Source of the DNA: Branchiostoma floridae
Taxonomy: Eukaryota; Chordata; Leptocardii; Amphioxiformes; Branchiostomatidae
Direction: 5' to 3'
DNA: 64,000 nt
NCBI RefSeq assembly: GCF_000003815.2
Contig: NC_049984.1
Span: 217,472 to 281,471 of the forward strand
Positions 30,358 to 42,767 of this stretch are shown here, one piece after another. The position numbers were made by a program, and so were the translations under genes. The notes beneath the pieces are model-generated. The model did not search any database and had not been told where the DNA came from. It saw nothing but the letters and a program-made list of their open reading frames with translations. How positions within the stretch are numbered: the stretch's first letter is position 1; the number at the start of each line of letters is the position of its first letter.

Positions 30358-31301
30358 NNNNNNNNNNNNNNNNNNNNNNNNNNNNNNNNNNNNNNNNNNN
30401 NNNNNNNNNNNNNNNNNNNNNNNNNNNNNNNNNNNNNNNNNNNNNNNNNNNNNNNNNNNNNNNNNNNNNNNNNNNNNNNNNNNNNNNNNNNNNNNNNNNN
30501 NNNNNNNNNNNNNNNNNNNNNNNNNNNNNNNNNNNNNNNNNNNNNNNNNNNNNNNNNNNNNNNNNNNNNNNNNNNNNNNNNNNNNNNNNNNNNNNNNNNN
30601 NNNNNNNNNNNNNNNNNNNNNNNNNNNNNNNNNNNNNNNNNNNNNNNNNNNNNNNNNNNNNNNNNNNNNNNNNNNNNNNNNNNNNNNNNNNNNNNNNNNN
30701 NNNNNNNNNNNNNNNNNNNNNNNNNNNNNNNNNNNNNNNNNNNNNNNNNNNNNNNNNNNNNNNNNNNNNNNNNNNNNNNNNNNNNNNNNNNNNNNNNNNN
30801 NNNNNNNNNNNNNNNNNNNNNNNNNNNNNNNNNNNNNNNNNNNNNNNNNNNNNNNNNNNNNNNNNNNNNNNNNNNNNNNNNNNNNNNNNNNNNNNNNNNN
30901 NNNNNNNNNNNNNNNNNNNNNNNNNNNNNNNNNNNNNNNNNNNNNNNNNNNNNNNNNNNNNNNNNNNNNNNNNNNNNNNNNNNNNNNNNNNNNNNNNNNN
31001 NNNNNNNNNNNNNNNNNNNNNNNNNNNNNNNNNNNNNNNNNNNNNNNNNNNNNNNNNNNNNNNNNNNNNNNNNNNNNNNNNNNNNNNNNNNNNNNNNNNN
31101 NNNNNNNNNNNNNNNNNNNNNNNNNNNNNNNNNNNNNNNNNNNNNNNNNNNNNNNNNNNNNNNNNNNNNNNNNNNNNNNNNNNNNNNNNNNNNNNNNNNN
31201 NNNNNNNNNNNNNNNNNNNNNNNNNNNNNNNNNNNNNNNNNNNNNNNNNNNNNNNNNNNNNNNNNNNNNNNNNNNNNNNNNNNNNNNNNNNNNNNNNNNN
31301 N
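30358..31301. other. Assembly gap (944 N)
   Basis: Unknown sequence. Open frames spanning the Ns are artefacts. The bases just before it include a polylinker-like 15-mer (30316-30330) and a T run. Confidence 0.99.
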
Positions 31302-34300
31302 CAATTGGGGAATATAATTTCAGGAGGGGTATCTTCCCCCCAGGAAGCCTGGGCAAATGTTACCTATTGTTGCTAAACTCCCCTGGCAGATAACCTCCCT
31401 AGCAAATATATACTAGCAGTGTAGTTAGTCCGATATATCAAGCTACAAGGAGACACTGTCAGGTTTGGGACAGGCATGGGTCTACATGGCGCAGTCTCTT
31501 CTTACAACTATACAAGGGGGGTCTTGTCACATACCCCCTAACACCCCCCCCCCCCCAAGAACAAACATACAGGGAGTTTACGATGGTGGTTTGCTTCTCA
31601 GGACTCGGGACAATGTCCACGTGTGGCACCCATAGTCCAGCGGTCAGCGACCCTGTCTCCGGACTAGAAGGTCAGAGGTTAAAATGCCAGACATCGCTAA
31701 AGGAAAGCCTTTCAGAGTTTCAGTACTTTAGACATGCATGTTGTAAGCCACCGTTTACTAGTCAATTCTGATCACGCAAGAACATGGGAAGTTTCCTGGT
31801 GAACGTAACGTTAACCAGTGTGTGATTTGACTGAAACCCTTCTTGTTCTAAAACTAGGCTGAGATGCATCCGACCTGCCGACCCCTTCTAACCCACAGCA
31901 CTAACCAACAATGTCTGACATGTTGTAATGTTCGTTTGTAAAAGACTATCCCATCAGGCATTGGGCAGAACAGTCCTTCCATCAGCCTCCTCTGTTGTTA
32001 GGTGTGGCTGCCTAGCAACCCCTCTCTTCACACGTAAACTACAGAACCAGTTACTGCTAGTTGGGAGAGGGACTGACAGAGTTGGTAAGTTTTAGTCTGT
32101 TGAAGGGTCAAGTTGTGTGTACTAAACAGGCAACCTACTATCCATCAGGGATGTGTTTTTCCCATGTAAATATCACCATGCTCCACTGACTAAACTCTAA
32201 TTCAGAACCGGTCCTGTTTCCAGTTGTTTTTACAGCAGGACAAAAGGTTCCTGCCTGCCTCATCTGCCAGCTGACAGGAGGGCACCAGGGGACACGTCCA
32301 TCACTGGCAGACTTGGGAAGGGGCAACTTTCATCCTTCAATACTTCTTCATGATTTCTTATTATAAGGTACAGAAAAATTGTTTTGCCATTTGTTTCTAA
32401 TCCTTTACAATTCAGCTGATTGTTGTCTCTGAGACCCAACACGTTACTATGGACAGGCCCACATCAGAAGTGCTCCATATTCTTGTGAGGAAGCAAGATT
32501 ACGACCTTCGAAGTTCTGTGACCATTTTTCAAGGACATCGACAAGACAGTGGGTAAAACAAGGTCACCAAGGTGTGTTCTGGTCGTCATGGCAACATGAG
32601 GTCTCAAGAGTATACAGCTGGTTGCCATGGCAATAACAGACACATTACCAATTGGCCTTTTGATGGAAGTTCATTACAAACAGATTTTCCCACAACAGGT
32701 TTGTCCCCGGGGAGCGCCCCCCCTCCCGACGCTCCTGTTCACTCCCATCAACCTGCCACGCCTGAACGACCGTCGCCAAGGCAACCATCGCCGCGGCAAT
32801 GGGGACTGGCACAATATGAGGTACCCATCCATCACACGGCACCCTGGGAAATATGGCAGGGACTGAGCCTTATTAATTAGTGGTTATGAGAATGAATTAT
32901 GCTGTTATCAGTCCTCTCTATCTGGTGTGTGGCATCGCTGCAGGGGGGGGGGGGCATCGCTGCAGGGGTGTGCAGGGTGTGTGTGTGTGTTACATGTATA
33001 ACAGGTACGAAGTCTTCTGTACTGTTCACTACACATGTTTTATAAACTATCTCAGGCCTTCCAGAACAAGTAGGAAAAGAACAAACAAAAAATATGCCAT
33101 GGACAGTTGGCTAGGAATTTCGCTAAAGTTGATGCGAATAACTAGAAAAAACATTCCTACAAAGAAGATGGAAACACAAATTCATCTGAGAAAAGTTAAT
33201 GGAATACCAGTAATGACACTTTCACCATCCTTGCATCCAAGTTGTACAGATTACAGGTCACACACCCTGACTCCACCTCTTATCATAGTGGTCTAATCTG
33301 AATCAGACTTAAATTAATGGGGAAACAATACACAGCTGGGCCATACTACTATTCACAAGGGATGACCTAAATCCTGGAGGTAGGAGGCAGAATATCAGAC
33401 TGTACTGCCTTCCATCAAGGATGCTCCTTGCTTCCATGTAGATTCTTGTTATTTTTACACAGTATCCATGAACCAGTCAGTGCACACCTACCCAAGCCAT
33501 GCACAGCCTCCATGTCTTTGGAAATATCAGATCCTTATATAAACTTCCCAGGCCACCTTCTCCACAGCAAAGAGTTTTTACAAAATACCAATATTTGTGT
33601 TGCTAATGAAATTTGTAGATAAATGAGATGTTACAAAAGATGAATTGTAACAAGAACCAAGCCTGGGACAGAAGTTATGATGCTGGAAGTTATAAAATGT
33701 CAAGTTGTGTAATTTATTGATTTTTGCCACTTCTGGGATATTTGGCTGTTACCATGGCAACGGTGTGAAGGCTGTTGCAGAAATCAATAGATTTTATAAC
33801 CATTGAATAACCTGTACTTACATAATTACAACAGTCATAATTAGGTAACATTATTTCATAATTAGTACACTCAAAATTAGGTAACACAAACATGTACTTT
33901 GAAATTACCATGGTGCCAATTGCTCAATGATGAGTTACAATTAGATCTAGAACATATAGAATTCTATAATTGGAATAGTAATAATTTGTAGAAATGCTTT
34001 CAAAATTTATCAATGGCATTGCTATAACTATGTAAAATGAAACAAAAATTACCACAATGTCATGTATTTGCACTAAAAGAGAAGAATTGTTATGTTAAGT
34101 TGTTGATATGTTAAAAATGCTTTTCTAGTAAAACTATCATACCATGAGGAAACCTGTACTTGTTTCCATCACTTCTGGGTATGGTTTTATAATATCAGGA
34201 TGTTCTATAATGACTTACTTGACTATTACTTATAATATCTATACATAAAACTAGTAGTTAAGCTATAAGTTACATAGTATAACCCTGCCCGTTTCCTCCC

Positions 34301-34925
34301 TGATGACAGTTCAGGTCTGCAGATTTGACATGTCATGTTTTACACCCCAAACAAACGACATGCGCTGAACCACAAAACCATCCGTCAAACAGAACAACAC
34401 ACCACCAGCCATCACTGTAGACTTGCTGTCATCTCAGAAGGATTGTGGGACAAGCATCGCTTCTTTCCCTTCCAAACATTTGAAGTGAGAGGTCGACAAT
34501 GTTTCACAAGATTGGTATAAGCCACAACATTACAGTTACACCACATATGTATGACCAATAACAATTGTATGAAAGGATTTACAGATAAAGCTAACCTATT
34601 CCCTAAGCCCACAGCATGAAAAGGCTCCCAGAGGATCCCTGTACAGGATTACATTCATGTCAAAACCCTTCCCAGGCCACAGGCCTCACCAAGTCAATTG
34701 GTTGGTTCTCAGAAAGCCTGAAGTTTGACATTTTATCTGTGTTGACTCTTGGTAGAAATCTTCAGAAGCAGAGTTGAGCTGCAAGTGTAACAACGTTTGC
34801 AGGCCAGGTTTATGGGCAGACAGTGTCAGGAGGTGAATGTAGTCTGAGGCAAGTCTTGCTCCAAACCTTCTATTTCCATGGTGTTGTTTTGTAAAGTAGA
34901 ACTCCAATTTGTCTGAGAACCCAGT
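31302..34925. other. Intronic DNA, nothing coding recognised
   Basis: Contains a C run at 31541-31555 and a G run around 32942-32953 inside a duplicated GCATCGCTGCAGGGG word. Palindromic RFX-like words GGTTGCCATGGCAA (about 32621-32634) and GTTACCATGGCAAC (about 33747-33760) were seen. No exon is supported. Confidence 0.45.
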
Positions 34926-34929
34926 AAAT

Positions 34930-35370
34930 GCCTTGGAGTGTCCGGGGTGCAGAGACCAGATCAATGGAGCGGGGAATGGGATTACCCGCGTCGCGCCGTG
35001 GCTGCCGGCTAACGCGTTTGAAATTGCCGCCGCTCGAGCGGCCGTGCGGTGTGCGTGCGACGGGCGCGGGAATGTGTTATTGATTGAGTGCTGAGCGGTG
35101 TTCGTCGGCGCGGCTCCCAGGTGAAAGTGTTTATGTGCGAGGGATGAGCAGGGATAATACAGGGGCAGATAACGACACAAAGGGGGCGGCAGGAGTGATG
35201 GCGGCCGGGCGCGCCGATGTCAGGACGACGGTTTGTCTCCCCGCCACCCCCCGGCCGCGAGCGCTCCTCACGCACATAAAATTAACCATTGATCGGCGGC
35301 GAAATTTATGCAGGGCGGCTAAATGGGGCACTGATGGAGGACGTGGCACATTCTGTGTCTAATTTCCTTG
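34930..35370. promoter_or_regulatory. Candidate conserved regulatory island
   Basis: GC-rich, non-repetitive block (CGCCGCTCGAGCGGCCG, GGCGGCCGGGCGCGCC) interleaved with AT-rich homeodomain-like words (AAATTAACCATTGAT, AAATTTATGC). CpGs are frequent. Inference only. Confidence 0.3.
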
Positions 35371-35389
35371 AAAACTACCAACATTAATC

Positions 35390-35560
35390 AGGAGTATTGA
35401 CTTCCAATACCAGCCCCGGCCCTCTCCCCGCCATTGTGATCCCGCGCTGCCCGATCAATACCAGTCGGGCAGTAAATTTGGCTGTGATACATCCGCATCA
35501 ACCCTAATCACCGCACAAAGGCCAATATTGTGCAGCTTCACCCGGAGGGACCAGGAGGAA
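35390..35560. promoter_or_regulatory. Candidate conserved regulatory island
   Basis: Contains CCATTGT (35431-35437) and ACAAAGG (35515-35521), both Sox/TCF-like, and TAATCA words in a unique, moderately GC-rich block directly before the minisatellites. Inference only. Confidence 0.3.
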
Positions 35561-35660
35561 CTTTCCCTGCTCCAGGATGTCCCAGCTGATGGATGGATGG
35601 AGTTTGGGGCAAGCCGGGACCTGGTTATCATCCGGGTGTCACTGGTCTGTTGTTACCACC

Positions 35661-35950
35661 TCACTGGTCACTCTGCTAACCGGTCACTCCACTAACCGGT
35701 CACTCCACTTACCGGTCACTCCACTAGCCAGTCACTCCACTAACCGGTCACTTCACTAACCGGTCACTCCACTAACCGGTCACTCCACTAACCGGTCACT
35801 TCAGTAACTGGTCACTCCACTAACCGGTCACTCCACTAACCGGTCACTCCACTAACCGGTCACTCCACTAACCGGTCACTCCACTAACCGGTCACTCCAC
35901 TAACCGGTCACTCCACTAACCGGTCACTTCACTAACTGGTCACTCCACTC
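35661..35950. repeat. 16-bp minisatellite, about 18 units
   Basis: Unit ACCGGTCACTCCACTA, with some CTTCACTA, CTTACC and CTAGCC variants. Starts after GTTACCACC and ends with a related GTCACTCCACTCATTACC. Confidence 0.9.
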
Positions 35951-36134
35951 ATTACCACCACACCGGTCACTCTGCTCGTTACCACCTCAATACTGACGTC
36001 TTCACCCCGCTCTGACACCTGACTTTAATATCTATTGAACACAGATCAATCGTCCACTCTAGTGATGTCCTGACCCAAGCTCTTCCTGCTCTATTATGTA
36101 CTGGCCCAATCTCTTCCTGCTCTATCATGTACTT

Positions 36135-37808
36135 GCCCAAACTCCACAGGCCAGTTGTATCCTGGCCCTATTCTCCTCTAGCCCAAACTCCCCTGGCCAG
36201 TTGTGTCCTGGCCCTATTCTCCTCTAGCCCAAACTCCACTGGCTAGTTGTATCCTGGCCCTATTCTCCTCTAGCCCAAACTCCACTGACCAGTTGTATCC
36301 TGGCCCTATTCTCCTCTAGCCCAAACTCCACTGGCCAGTTGTATCCTGGCCCTATTCTCCTCTAGCCCAAACTCCACTTGCCAGTTGTATCCTGGCCCTA
36401 TTCTCCTCTAGCCCAAACTCCACTGACCAGTTGTACCCTGGCCCTATTCTCCTCTAGCCCAAACTCTACTGGCCAGTTGTATCCTGGCCCTATTCTCCTC
36501 TAGCCCAAACTCTACTGGCCAGTTGTATCCTGGCCCTATCCTCCTCTAGCCCAAACTCCACAGGCCAGTTGTATCCTGGCCCTATTCTCCTCTAGCCCAA
36601 ACTCCACTGGACAGTTGTATCCTGGCCCTATTCTCCTCTAGCCCAACCTCCACTGGACAGTTATATCCTGGCCCTATTCTCCTCTAGCCCAAACTCCACA
36701 GGCCAGTTGTATCCTGGCCCTATTCTCCTCTAGCCCAAACTCCACTGGACAGTTGTATCCTGGCCCTATTCTCCTCTAGCCCAAACTCCACTGGACAGTT
36801 GTATCCTGGCCCTATTCTCCTCTAGCCCAAACTCCACAGGCCAGTTGTGTCCTGGCCCTATTCTCCTCTAGCCCAAACTCCACTGGCCAGTTGTATCCTG
36901 GCCCTATTCTCCTCTAGCCCAAACTCCACAGGCCAGTTGTATCCTGGCCCTATTCTCCTCTAGCCCAAACTCCACTGGACAGTTGTATCCTGGCCCTATT
37001 CTCCTCTAGCCCAACCTCCACTGGACAGTTATATCCTGGCCCTATCCTCCTCTAGCCCAAACTCCACTGGACAGTTGTATCCTGGCCCTATTCTCCTCTA
37101 GCCCAAACTCCACAGGCCAGTTGTATCCTGGCCCTATTCTCCTCTAGCCCAAACTCCACTGGACAGTTGTATCCTGGCCCTATTCTCCTCTAGCCCAACC
37201 TCCACTGGACAGTTATATCCTGGCCCTATTCTCCTCTAGCCCAAACTCCACAGGCCAGTTGTATCCTGGCCCTATTCTCCTCTAGCCCAAACTCCACTGG
37301 ACAGTTGTATCCTGGCCCTATTCTCCTCTAGCCCAACTCCACTGGACAGTTATATCCTGGCCCTATTCTCCTCTAGCCCAAACTCCACAGGCCAGTTGTA
37401 TCGTGGCCCTATCCTCCTCTAGCCCAAACTCCACTGGACAGTTGTATCCTGGCCCTATTCTCCTCTAGCCCAAACTCCACAGGCCAGTTGTATCCTGGCC
37501 CTATTCTCCTCTAGCCCAACCTCCACTGGACAGTTATATCCTGGCCCTATTCTCCTCTAGCCCAAACTCCACTGACCAGTTGTATCCTGGCCCTATTCTC
37601 CTCTAGCCCAAACTCCACAGGACAGTTGTATCCTGGCCCTATTCTCCTCTAGCCCAACCTCCACTGGACAGTTATATCCTGGCCCTATTCTCCTCTAGCC
37701 CAAACTCCACTGACCAGTTGTATCCTGGCCCTATCCTCCTCTAGCCCAAACTCCACTGGCTAGTTGTATCCTGGCCCATTCCCCCTGTACCCCAAACTCC
37801 ACTGGCCC
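36135..37808. repeat. 46-bp minisatellite, about 36 units, with higher-order pattern
   Basis: Unit phrases CTGGCCCTATTCTCCTCTAG, CCCAAACTCCAC and GGCCAGTTGTATC. Diagnostic variants are ACAGGCCAG (A), ACTGGACAG with TTGTATCC (B) and CCTCCACTGGACAG with TTATATCC (C). In the middle and right part they recur as A-B-C blocks of 138 bp. Diverged precursor units lie at 36056-36134. Confidence 0.9.
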
Positions 37809-37929
37809 TGCTACAAATGTACTTGTTTAGTTAGGTACCAAACTACCACTTTGATACCAAAGTCTTTCCTTCTTTCCAAAGTTGTACCTACTTCTGAACT
37901 GCAAATTCATTCCAGTCTGTGAAGAAGTA

Positions 37930-38110
37930 ATGTGAAGGCGGGCCGTGCGTGGGAATCCCCAGCGGGGATTGGTGCGATCTTCGCTCCTGTTTACGACCGT
38001 TCTTTGATCTCCTCCGTACGGCACCGCCGGACTCCCAACCGGCCTCTTCAAACGGCTCCTCCATAATTGTGGATTTGTCCGCGGTTATCCTCAGTCAGAC
38101 AACGCCGAGA
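37930..38110. promoter_or_regulatory. Candidate conserved regulatory island
   Basis: GC-rich unique block after the minisatellite with CCATAATTGTGG (homeodomain TAATTG, 38064-38069) and CCGCGGTTATCC. Inference only. Confidence 0.25.
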
Positions 38111-38329
38111 GAAACTTTCCCGACAAGCCCAGAGATGGAAAAATCATGTTCAGCTGAGAGAAGAGGAAACCTGTGTGGACCAACTGGGAACTGATTCTTT
38201 TGAAGAAAGAAATTCCACTTTGCAGGGTGTCCAGAGACAGTCTGTGTTTGCTCCAGAGTGAAACTTTCAACTGGAATATGTTGTTTGAATTTAATTAACT
38301 CCAAGATTTTTTAAAATTGATTTTTGACA

Positions 38330-38600
38330 CTGTTTCAAAGTCAAGGCCATACGGAAAAAGAAGAGGTGGATGAAGTTGACTTGAAGTTGTTTTATCTAGT
38401 AGAGCAATACAGTATCTACACAATATTTAAAAATTGTACATTTAATATTTTTCTTTTCTGCCTGCTACTGTAATCATTAATGTACCCTGCCATACATTGT
38501 ACCCTGTGCCATTGTTGAGCAATAAAATTCATTCATTCATTCATTCATTCATTCATTCATTCATTCATTCATTCATTCATTCATTCATTCATTCATTCAT
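38330..38600 (+). mobile_element. Retroelement 3' end with (ATTC)n tail
   Basis: The unique 3' sequence ending CCATTGTTGAGCAATAAA passes into about 18 ATTC units (38527-38600). The end is shared with 700-790, so this is a family terminus, not a gene poly(A) site. Confidence 0.5.
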
Positions 38601-39059
38601 TTAATGCAGGAAAGCTATCATGTATAACCTAGGACGTTGGTTTAACATAAATCCTGCAAAATGTGATCTCAAAAAGATTTTCCTGCTAAAAACAATCAAA
38701 GAGAACACATCTCCCCTACAGACAATGTTGGGACTTGGGAGTAACCTAGCATGTAGATCTGACCCTTCTCTCCAGCAGTGGTGATGGGCAAATTAAAAAA
38801 GCCAATAAACCCTCATGATAACATAATTCCTCATATAACCCAATCCAAAGGGATCCCCCATAGTGGAGCCAAGGCCGCTCTAACCGATACAGACACACGA
38901 GAACCCAGACAATCGTTTTCACCAGCCGGCCACGGGAGAGGAGCGTCGATGTTTTGATCGTCGGCTACAGCAGAGGGCGGACAGACAACAGATGGTCCCA
39001 GTTGCCGCGGCAACGTCCATCGGGGAAATCTGGCCGGGGGCAAGCGGAGCTGTGAAGTA

Positions 39060-39370
39060 TGGTGCCGGGGTCAAACCGCCACCCAATTTGTTCCCCCTGA
39101 ATTGAAACTGTCAGTGCGCCTTAATTGCTAATGAGAAATCAATGAGCGGCAAACGTTTTTATGGGGCGGGAGGCTGAGATCTGAGCGGCCGGGCGGGCGG
39201 GATCGGCGCGCTCCGGGGCGACATAAACCCCGCAATTACACCGCTACTGTCACTCGCAAGGTCGCCTGAATATTCATGCGCCAATTTGGGCGGGAATTGA
39301 TTTATTGATCCGGGCGATCCGTCAGATTTGTGATTCGGATCCGCCGGATCACATGATCACACCTGCAGGG
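39060..39370. promoter_or_regulatory. Candidate conserved regulatory island
   Basis: GC-rich island with TAATTG (39122-39127), ATTGCTAAT (39124-39132, also at 42350-42358), Cdx/posterior-Hox-like TTTTTATGG (39156-39164) and GAATATTCATG (39268-39278). Just upstream, GTTGCCGCGGCAAC (about 39001-39014) is a palindromic RFX-like word. Inference only. Confidence 0.35.
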
Positions 39371-40589
39371 CACAGCGAACATCTGTCACTGGTCGGGATG
39401 GTGTTTACCTTAAACATTCACCAACAAAACAAACAAGCAAACAGCAGAGAAAGCAAAATTCTTCCTCTACATTGTCAGAAGACATACTATCACTAGTATA
39501 TCTAAAGCAAACAAAACTGAAACAAATTCTTGGCACAAATAACTGACAAACTTTTTTCCCTTTGTCGTAACAGACATCAACACCCACTGTAACTATCAAC
39601 TGCTATCCATACAGAAACTGCAGCACGATTACTACCTCTGTACATCATAAACAGAACATCAAGAAAACAAATCTGCTATTAACTCGACATGACAAACAGA
39701 AACCCCCTGAAACGAAAGCTGCCGCCCAGTCCACTGTAATTTGCGGCTGAGGTTATGAGTGATGGAATGATATGAAATAGTTATGACCATCCGATCAAGG
39801 CTTATTAAGCACCAACCCCTCCCAGCTATGGGCAGGACTGCGTGAATCATTCAGAGCTGGGATCCATCAACGGCTCCACCTGTAGGGCTGCCACTGGAGG
39901 AGTCTGGGTGATGGAACCTTTCCTATACATGTTTCAAAGGATAGAGTACCTATTAGTGAGTTAATTGTTCTTTTGTCTTTTAGTTTTCCTTACTTTAACT
40001 TTAATTTACAATTTACCTATTCTTAACCATGTAGCCAAGCCACCATGACACAGGGTGAGCTATACAGTGTTGTCCGCTGCACATGTGAGTTTGGGGTTTA
40101 GGCTCTGAAATAAATGAAAAATGTAAAGGAAAAACATGTTAGATACTGGGATTTCTGTAGGATCTGGGGCATAGTTTGGAAACGTTGTAAGTGGCTACTT
40201 TGATAGGAAGATTATCAGAATGGCAAAACAAAACCATGTAGGAAAAGTCTGGTAACAGGTTATTTCATGGTTTGATAATGGATGACCATGTCTAACCCTG
40301 TAAACAGCATGTTTGGGAACAGGCAGTGATTCTCCACGCTTGTTCTAAGCTGTGTAACAGGACCCTAATGTCTGGACACGGCCAATTCTGCACGCCAAAT
40401 CAAATCCTTCCACCAATTTTCCGCATTACCAGATTCTGGGGCGGATATCAGGGATGATCAGGCGCCTTTAGTGGGTCAGAAGCCGGCTGGGAAACTCTGG
40501 TACCTTCCACCAAACTGTTGAGGTGTTCCTCCCCTCTCTCCTCTCCCAGGGAACTTATTGATGAAGTTCCAGCCACGACAATAAGGCAA

Positions 40590-40900
40590 ATTTCAAGGTT
40601 CAATGAGCGGCTAATCCCAAGGTCACAGCCCTGCCATTAGAGGTCGTACGGGGCTGGCCGCGGCCATAAGAGTTGATAGGATGTAGTTTTGATGAGCTGA
40701 GCAGCGCCCATTCCGACCGGCGCTGGAATTGTCTGGCTTCGTAACAGGCGGAGTTTACAGGAAACTCCCTCCACTCCGTCTCCATGGTTCCCAACTTCTC
40801 CCGCCGCACGGACGTTTCCCCGCGACCGTCCGTCATCGTACGCGGGAAAGCAAAGGCCCGTTTCCCCCGCGCTTACCGATCGTTACTGCGCGATAAACAA
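40590..40900. promoter_or_regulatory. Candidate conserved regulatory island
   Basis: Unique GC-rich block with an Otx-like TAATCC (40612-40617) overlapping an orphan nuclear-receptor half-site CCAAGGTCA (40617-40625). Inference only. Confidence 0.3.
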
Positions 40901-41290
40901 CAACTGAAGACAGCCGGGAACATTACAGGGTAATTCATGGACGATGTAGGGCAGAGAGGAAGAGGAAGATAAGGGAGTAAAACAGTTTATCAGACAGTGG
41001 AGACATGGTGATGGTTGGGAGCAGGAAGGATGGCTGGAGCAGGAAGGATGGTTGGGAGCAGGAAGGAGGCTGGTCCAGATGGACCATCAGCAGACTGTTG
41101 TCTGGATGTGAGCGGGTCAGATGGGTTAAGGAGGGGGCAATGATGGTGTAATGTAAGATTCTATACACTATAATTATACACTAGGATCCACAGCGTGGGT
41201 CACATCTTGCACCAGGGGCTGGTACTGCATCCTGCTCTGGGTCAAAAACTTACACAGGTTTTGGCTATCAAATTCAGTGTAAGATGATAA

Positions 41291-41521
41291 GTAAGTGAGT
41301 GAGAGTGAGTGAGTGAGTGAATGAAAGAGTGAGTGAGTGTGTGAGTGAGTGTGTGAGTGAGTGAGTGTGTGAGTGAGTGAGTGGGTGAGTGAGTGAGTGA
41401 GTGTGTGAGTGAGTGAGTGAGTGAGTGAATGAAAGAGTGAGTGAGTGAATGAAAGAGTGAGTGAGTGAGTGTGTGAGTGAGTGAGTGAGTGAGTGAGTGA
41501 GTGAGTGAGTGAGTGAGTGAA
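41291..41521. repeat. (GTGA)n microsatellite
   Basis: About 230 bp of GTGA units, with GTGT, GGTG and GAATGAAAGA interruptions, the last occurring three times. It gives a THSL-type open frame on the minus strand that is not a gene. Confidence 0.9.
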
Positions 41522-41813
41522 TAATGAGTAACTAGAGCTCAAAGCTAGTAGGTATGGGTGAGAAGTCCTGCTCCTTCTGTGGTATTCAGACAAAGCTTTT
41601 CTCCCAGCTCAGCACACAACAGTTTCCTTCCCAACCAGACCTTACAGCCTCACTAAAACAGCAGGGGTCTCATGGTTAGTGCCTAACTAGTTACCTGAAA
41701 GTCTGCAACTTGTATCACACCATCTTAAGAAATCAAAACATGAGTACCTGTCTGAATCCAGATCTTAACACAAAAATTACTCACTTCTTCCTTGAGCTGA
41801 GAAGTCAGCCCTT

Positions 41814-42025
41814 TAGAAGAGGGTCCGCATGGGGGGGTCCTGACAACGATTTACGCTGAATTCAGGACAGCCCCCTATGTATTACGCTAAATCAAGGAAG
41901 GCGATTACACTAAATTTCGTCGCCTCGCTACGATTTACGTAGATAAGATGGTTTTCCCTACGAATTACGGGAAATAAAATAGGCTGCCTACGCCTTACGT
42001 AAAAGAGCATGCAGACCCTCTTAGA
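41814..42025. mobile_element. Inverted-repeat element with TTACG subrepeats
   Basis: Ends TAGAAGAGGGTCCGCATG and CATGCAGACCCTCTTAGA are inverted repeats with few mismatches. The interior repeats an 'acgaNTTACG' motif (GATTTACGCTGAA, TATTACGCTAAA, TACGATTTACG, TACGAATTACGG, TACGCCTTACG). No coding potential and no clear target duplication. Confidence 0.6.
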
Positions 42026-42179
42026 ATAGAAAAGTAAAGAAAACTCATCATGGCTAAAACTTTATATTTGAGTCATCCTGTCCACAAACAAACAAACAAA
42101 GTTAACATAATCTTGTTGCCATGATTATTACACACATTCTCATCACAACATCTGTAACTTCGCTAACACTTCACCCGAG

Positions 42180-42380
42180 TGACGGAACTGCACGCAAACG
42201 AGAGACGTAGCAGATGAAAGTGATACGATCGGCAGGGCTGGTTAATGGCGGCCCTGGCGGACCCGCGGCGCAGCGTTCCCCGCGGAACGCACGCTCAGCG
42301 CCGCGGGCGACTCCGCACATTAAATCTGATGCATGTCTACACAACGCTGATTGCTAATTGACACCGGCACTTCTGGGACG
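42180..42380. promoter_or_regulatory. Candidate conserved regulatory island
   Basis: CpG-rich core (GACCCGCGGCGCAGCG, CCGCGGGCGACTCC) followed by GATGCATG and ATTGCTAATTG (42350-42360). The 9-mer ATTGCTAAT is shared with the island at 39060. Inference only. Confidence 0.35.
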
Positions 42381-42767
42381 GGACGCTTGTGAGAACACAG
42401 AAGACGTGAACAACACCAGAATGACTAACAAACATTTGTTTTAAAACTTACAAGAAAATAAAATACAAACTAACTAAAAGAAAATACAGCTGATGAAAAG
42501 TTTGTTTATCCTTTCATTTCCATTCTTTACTGCTCCACTACAGCAGATAGACCAATCATTTCATTCATTCCATCAATCACTCTTTATTCTCCCAATATAG
42601 ATCATGCATTCATTCATGCATTCAATTACCCATCCATTCATCCTTTCATTCATTCATTCATCCACTCATTCAATTACTCATTCCTCCATTCAATCAATCA
42701 CATATCTCTAAAGCCATGCAGATAAAACAAGCTTTGTCCAAAACTTTCTCCCTGGCACACAGGAGTA

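Noticed and set aside
29888-31393. 501-codon frame spanning the 944-N gap
   Set aside because: Most codons are N; not evidence of coding.
35661-37808. CRISPR array
   Set aside because: Units are contiguous tandem repeats without unique spacers, in a eukaryotic genome.
38522-38527. AATAAA as a gene poly(A) signal
   Set aside because: It belongs to a retroelement 3' end followed by an ATTC tail, shared with 700-790.
41174-41593. 139-codon minus-strand frame of THSL repeats
   Set aside because: Translation of the GTGA microsatellite.
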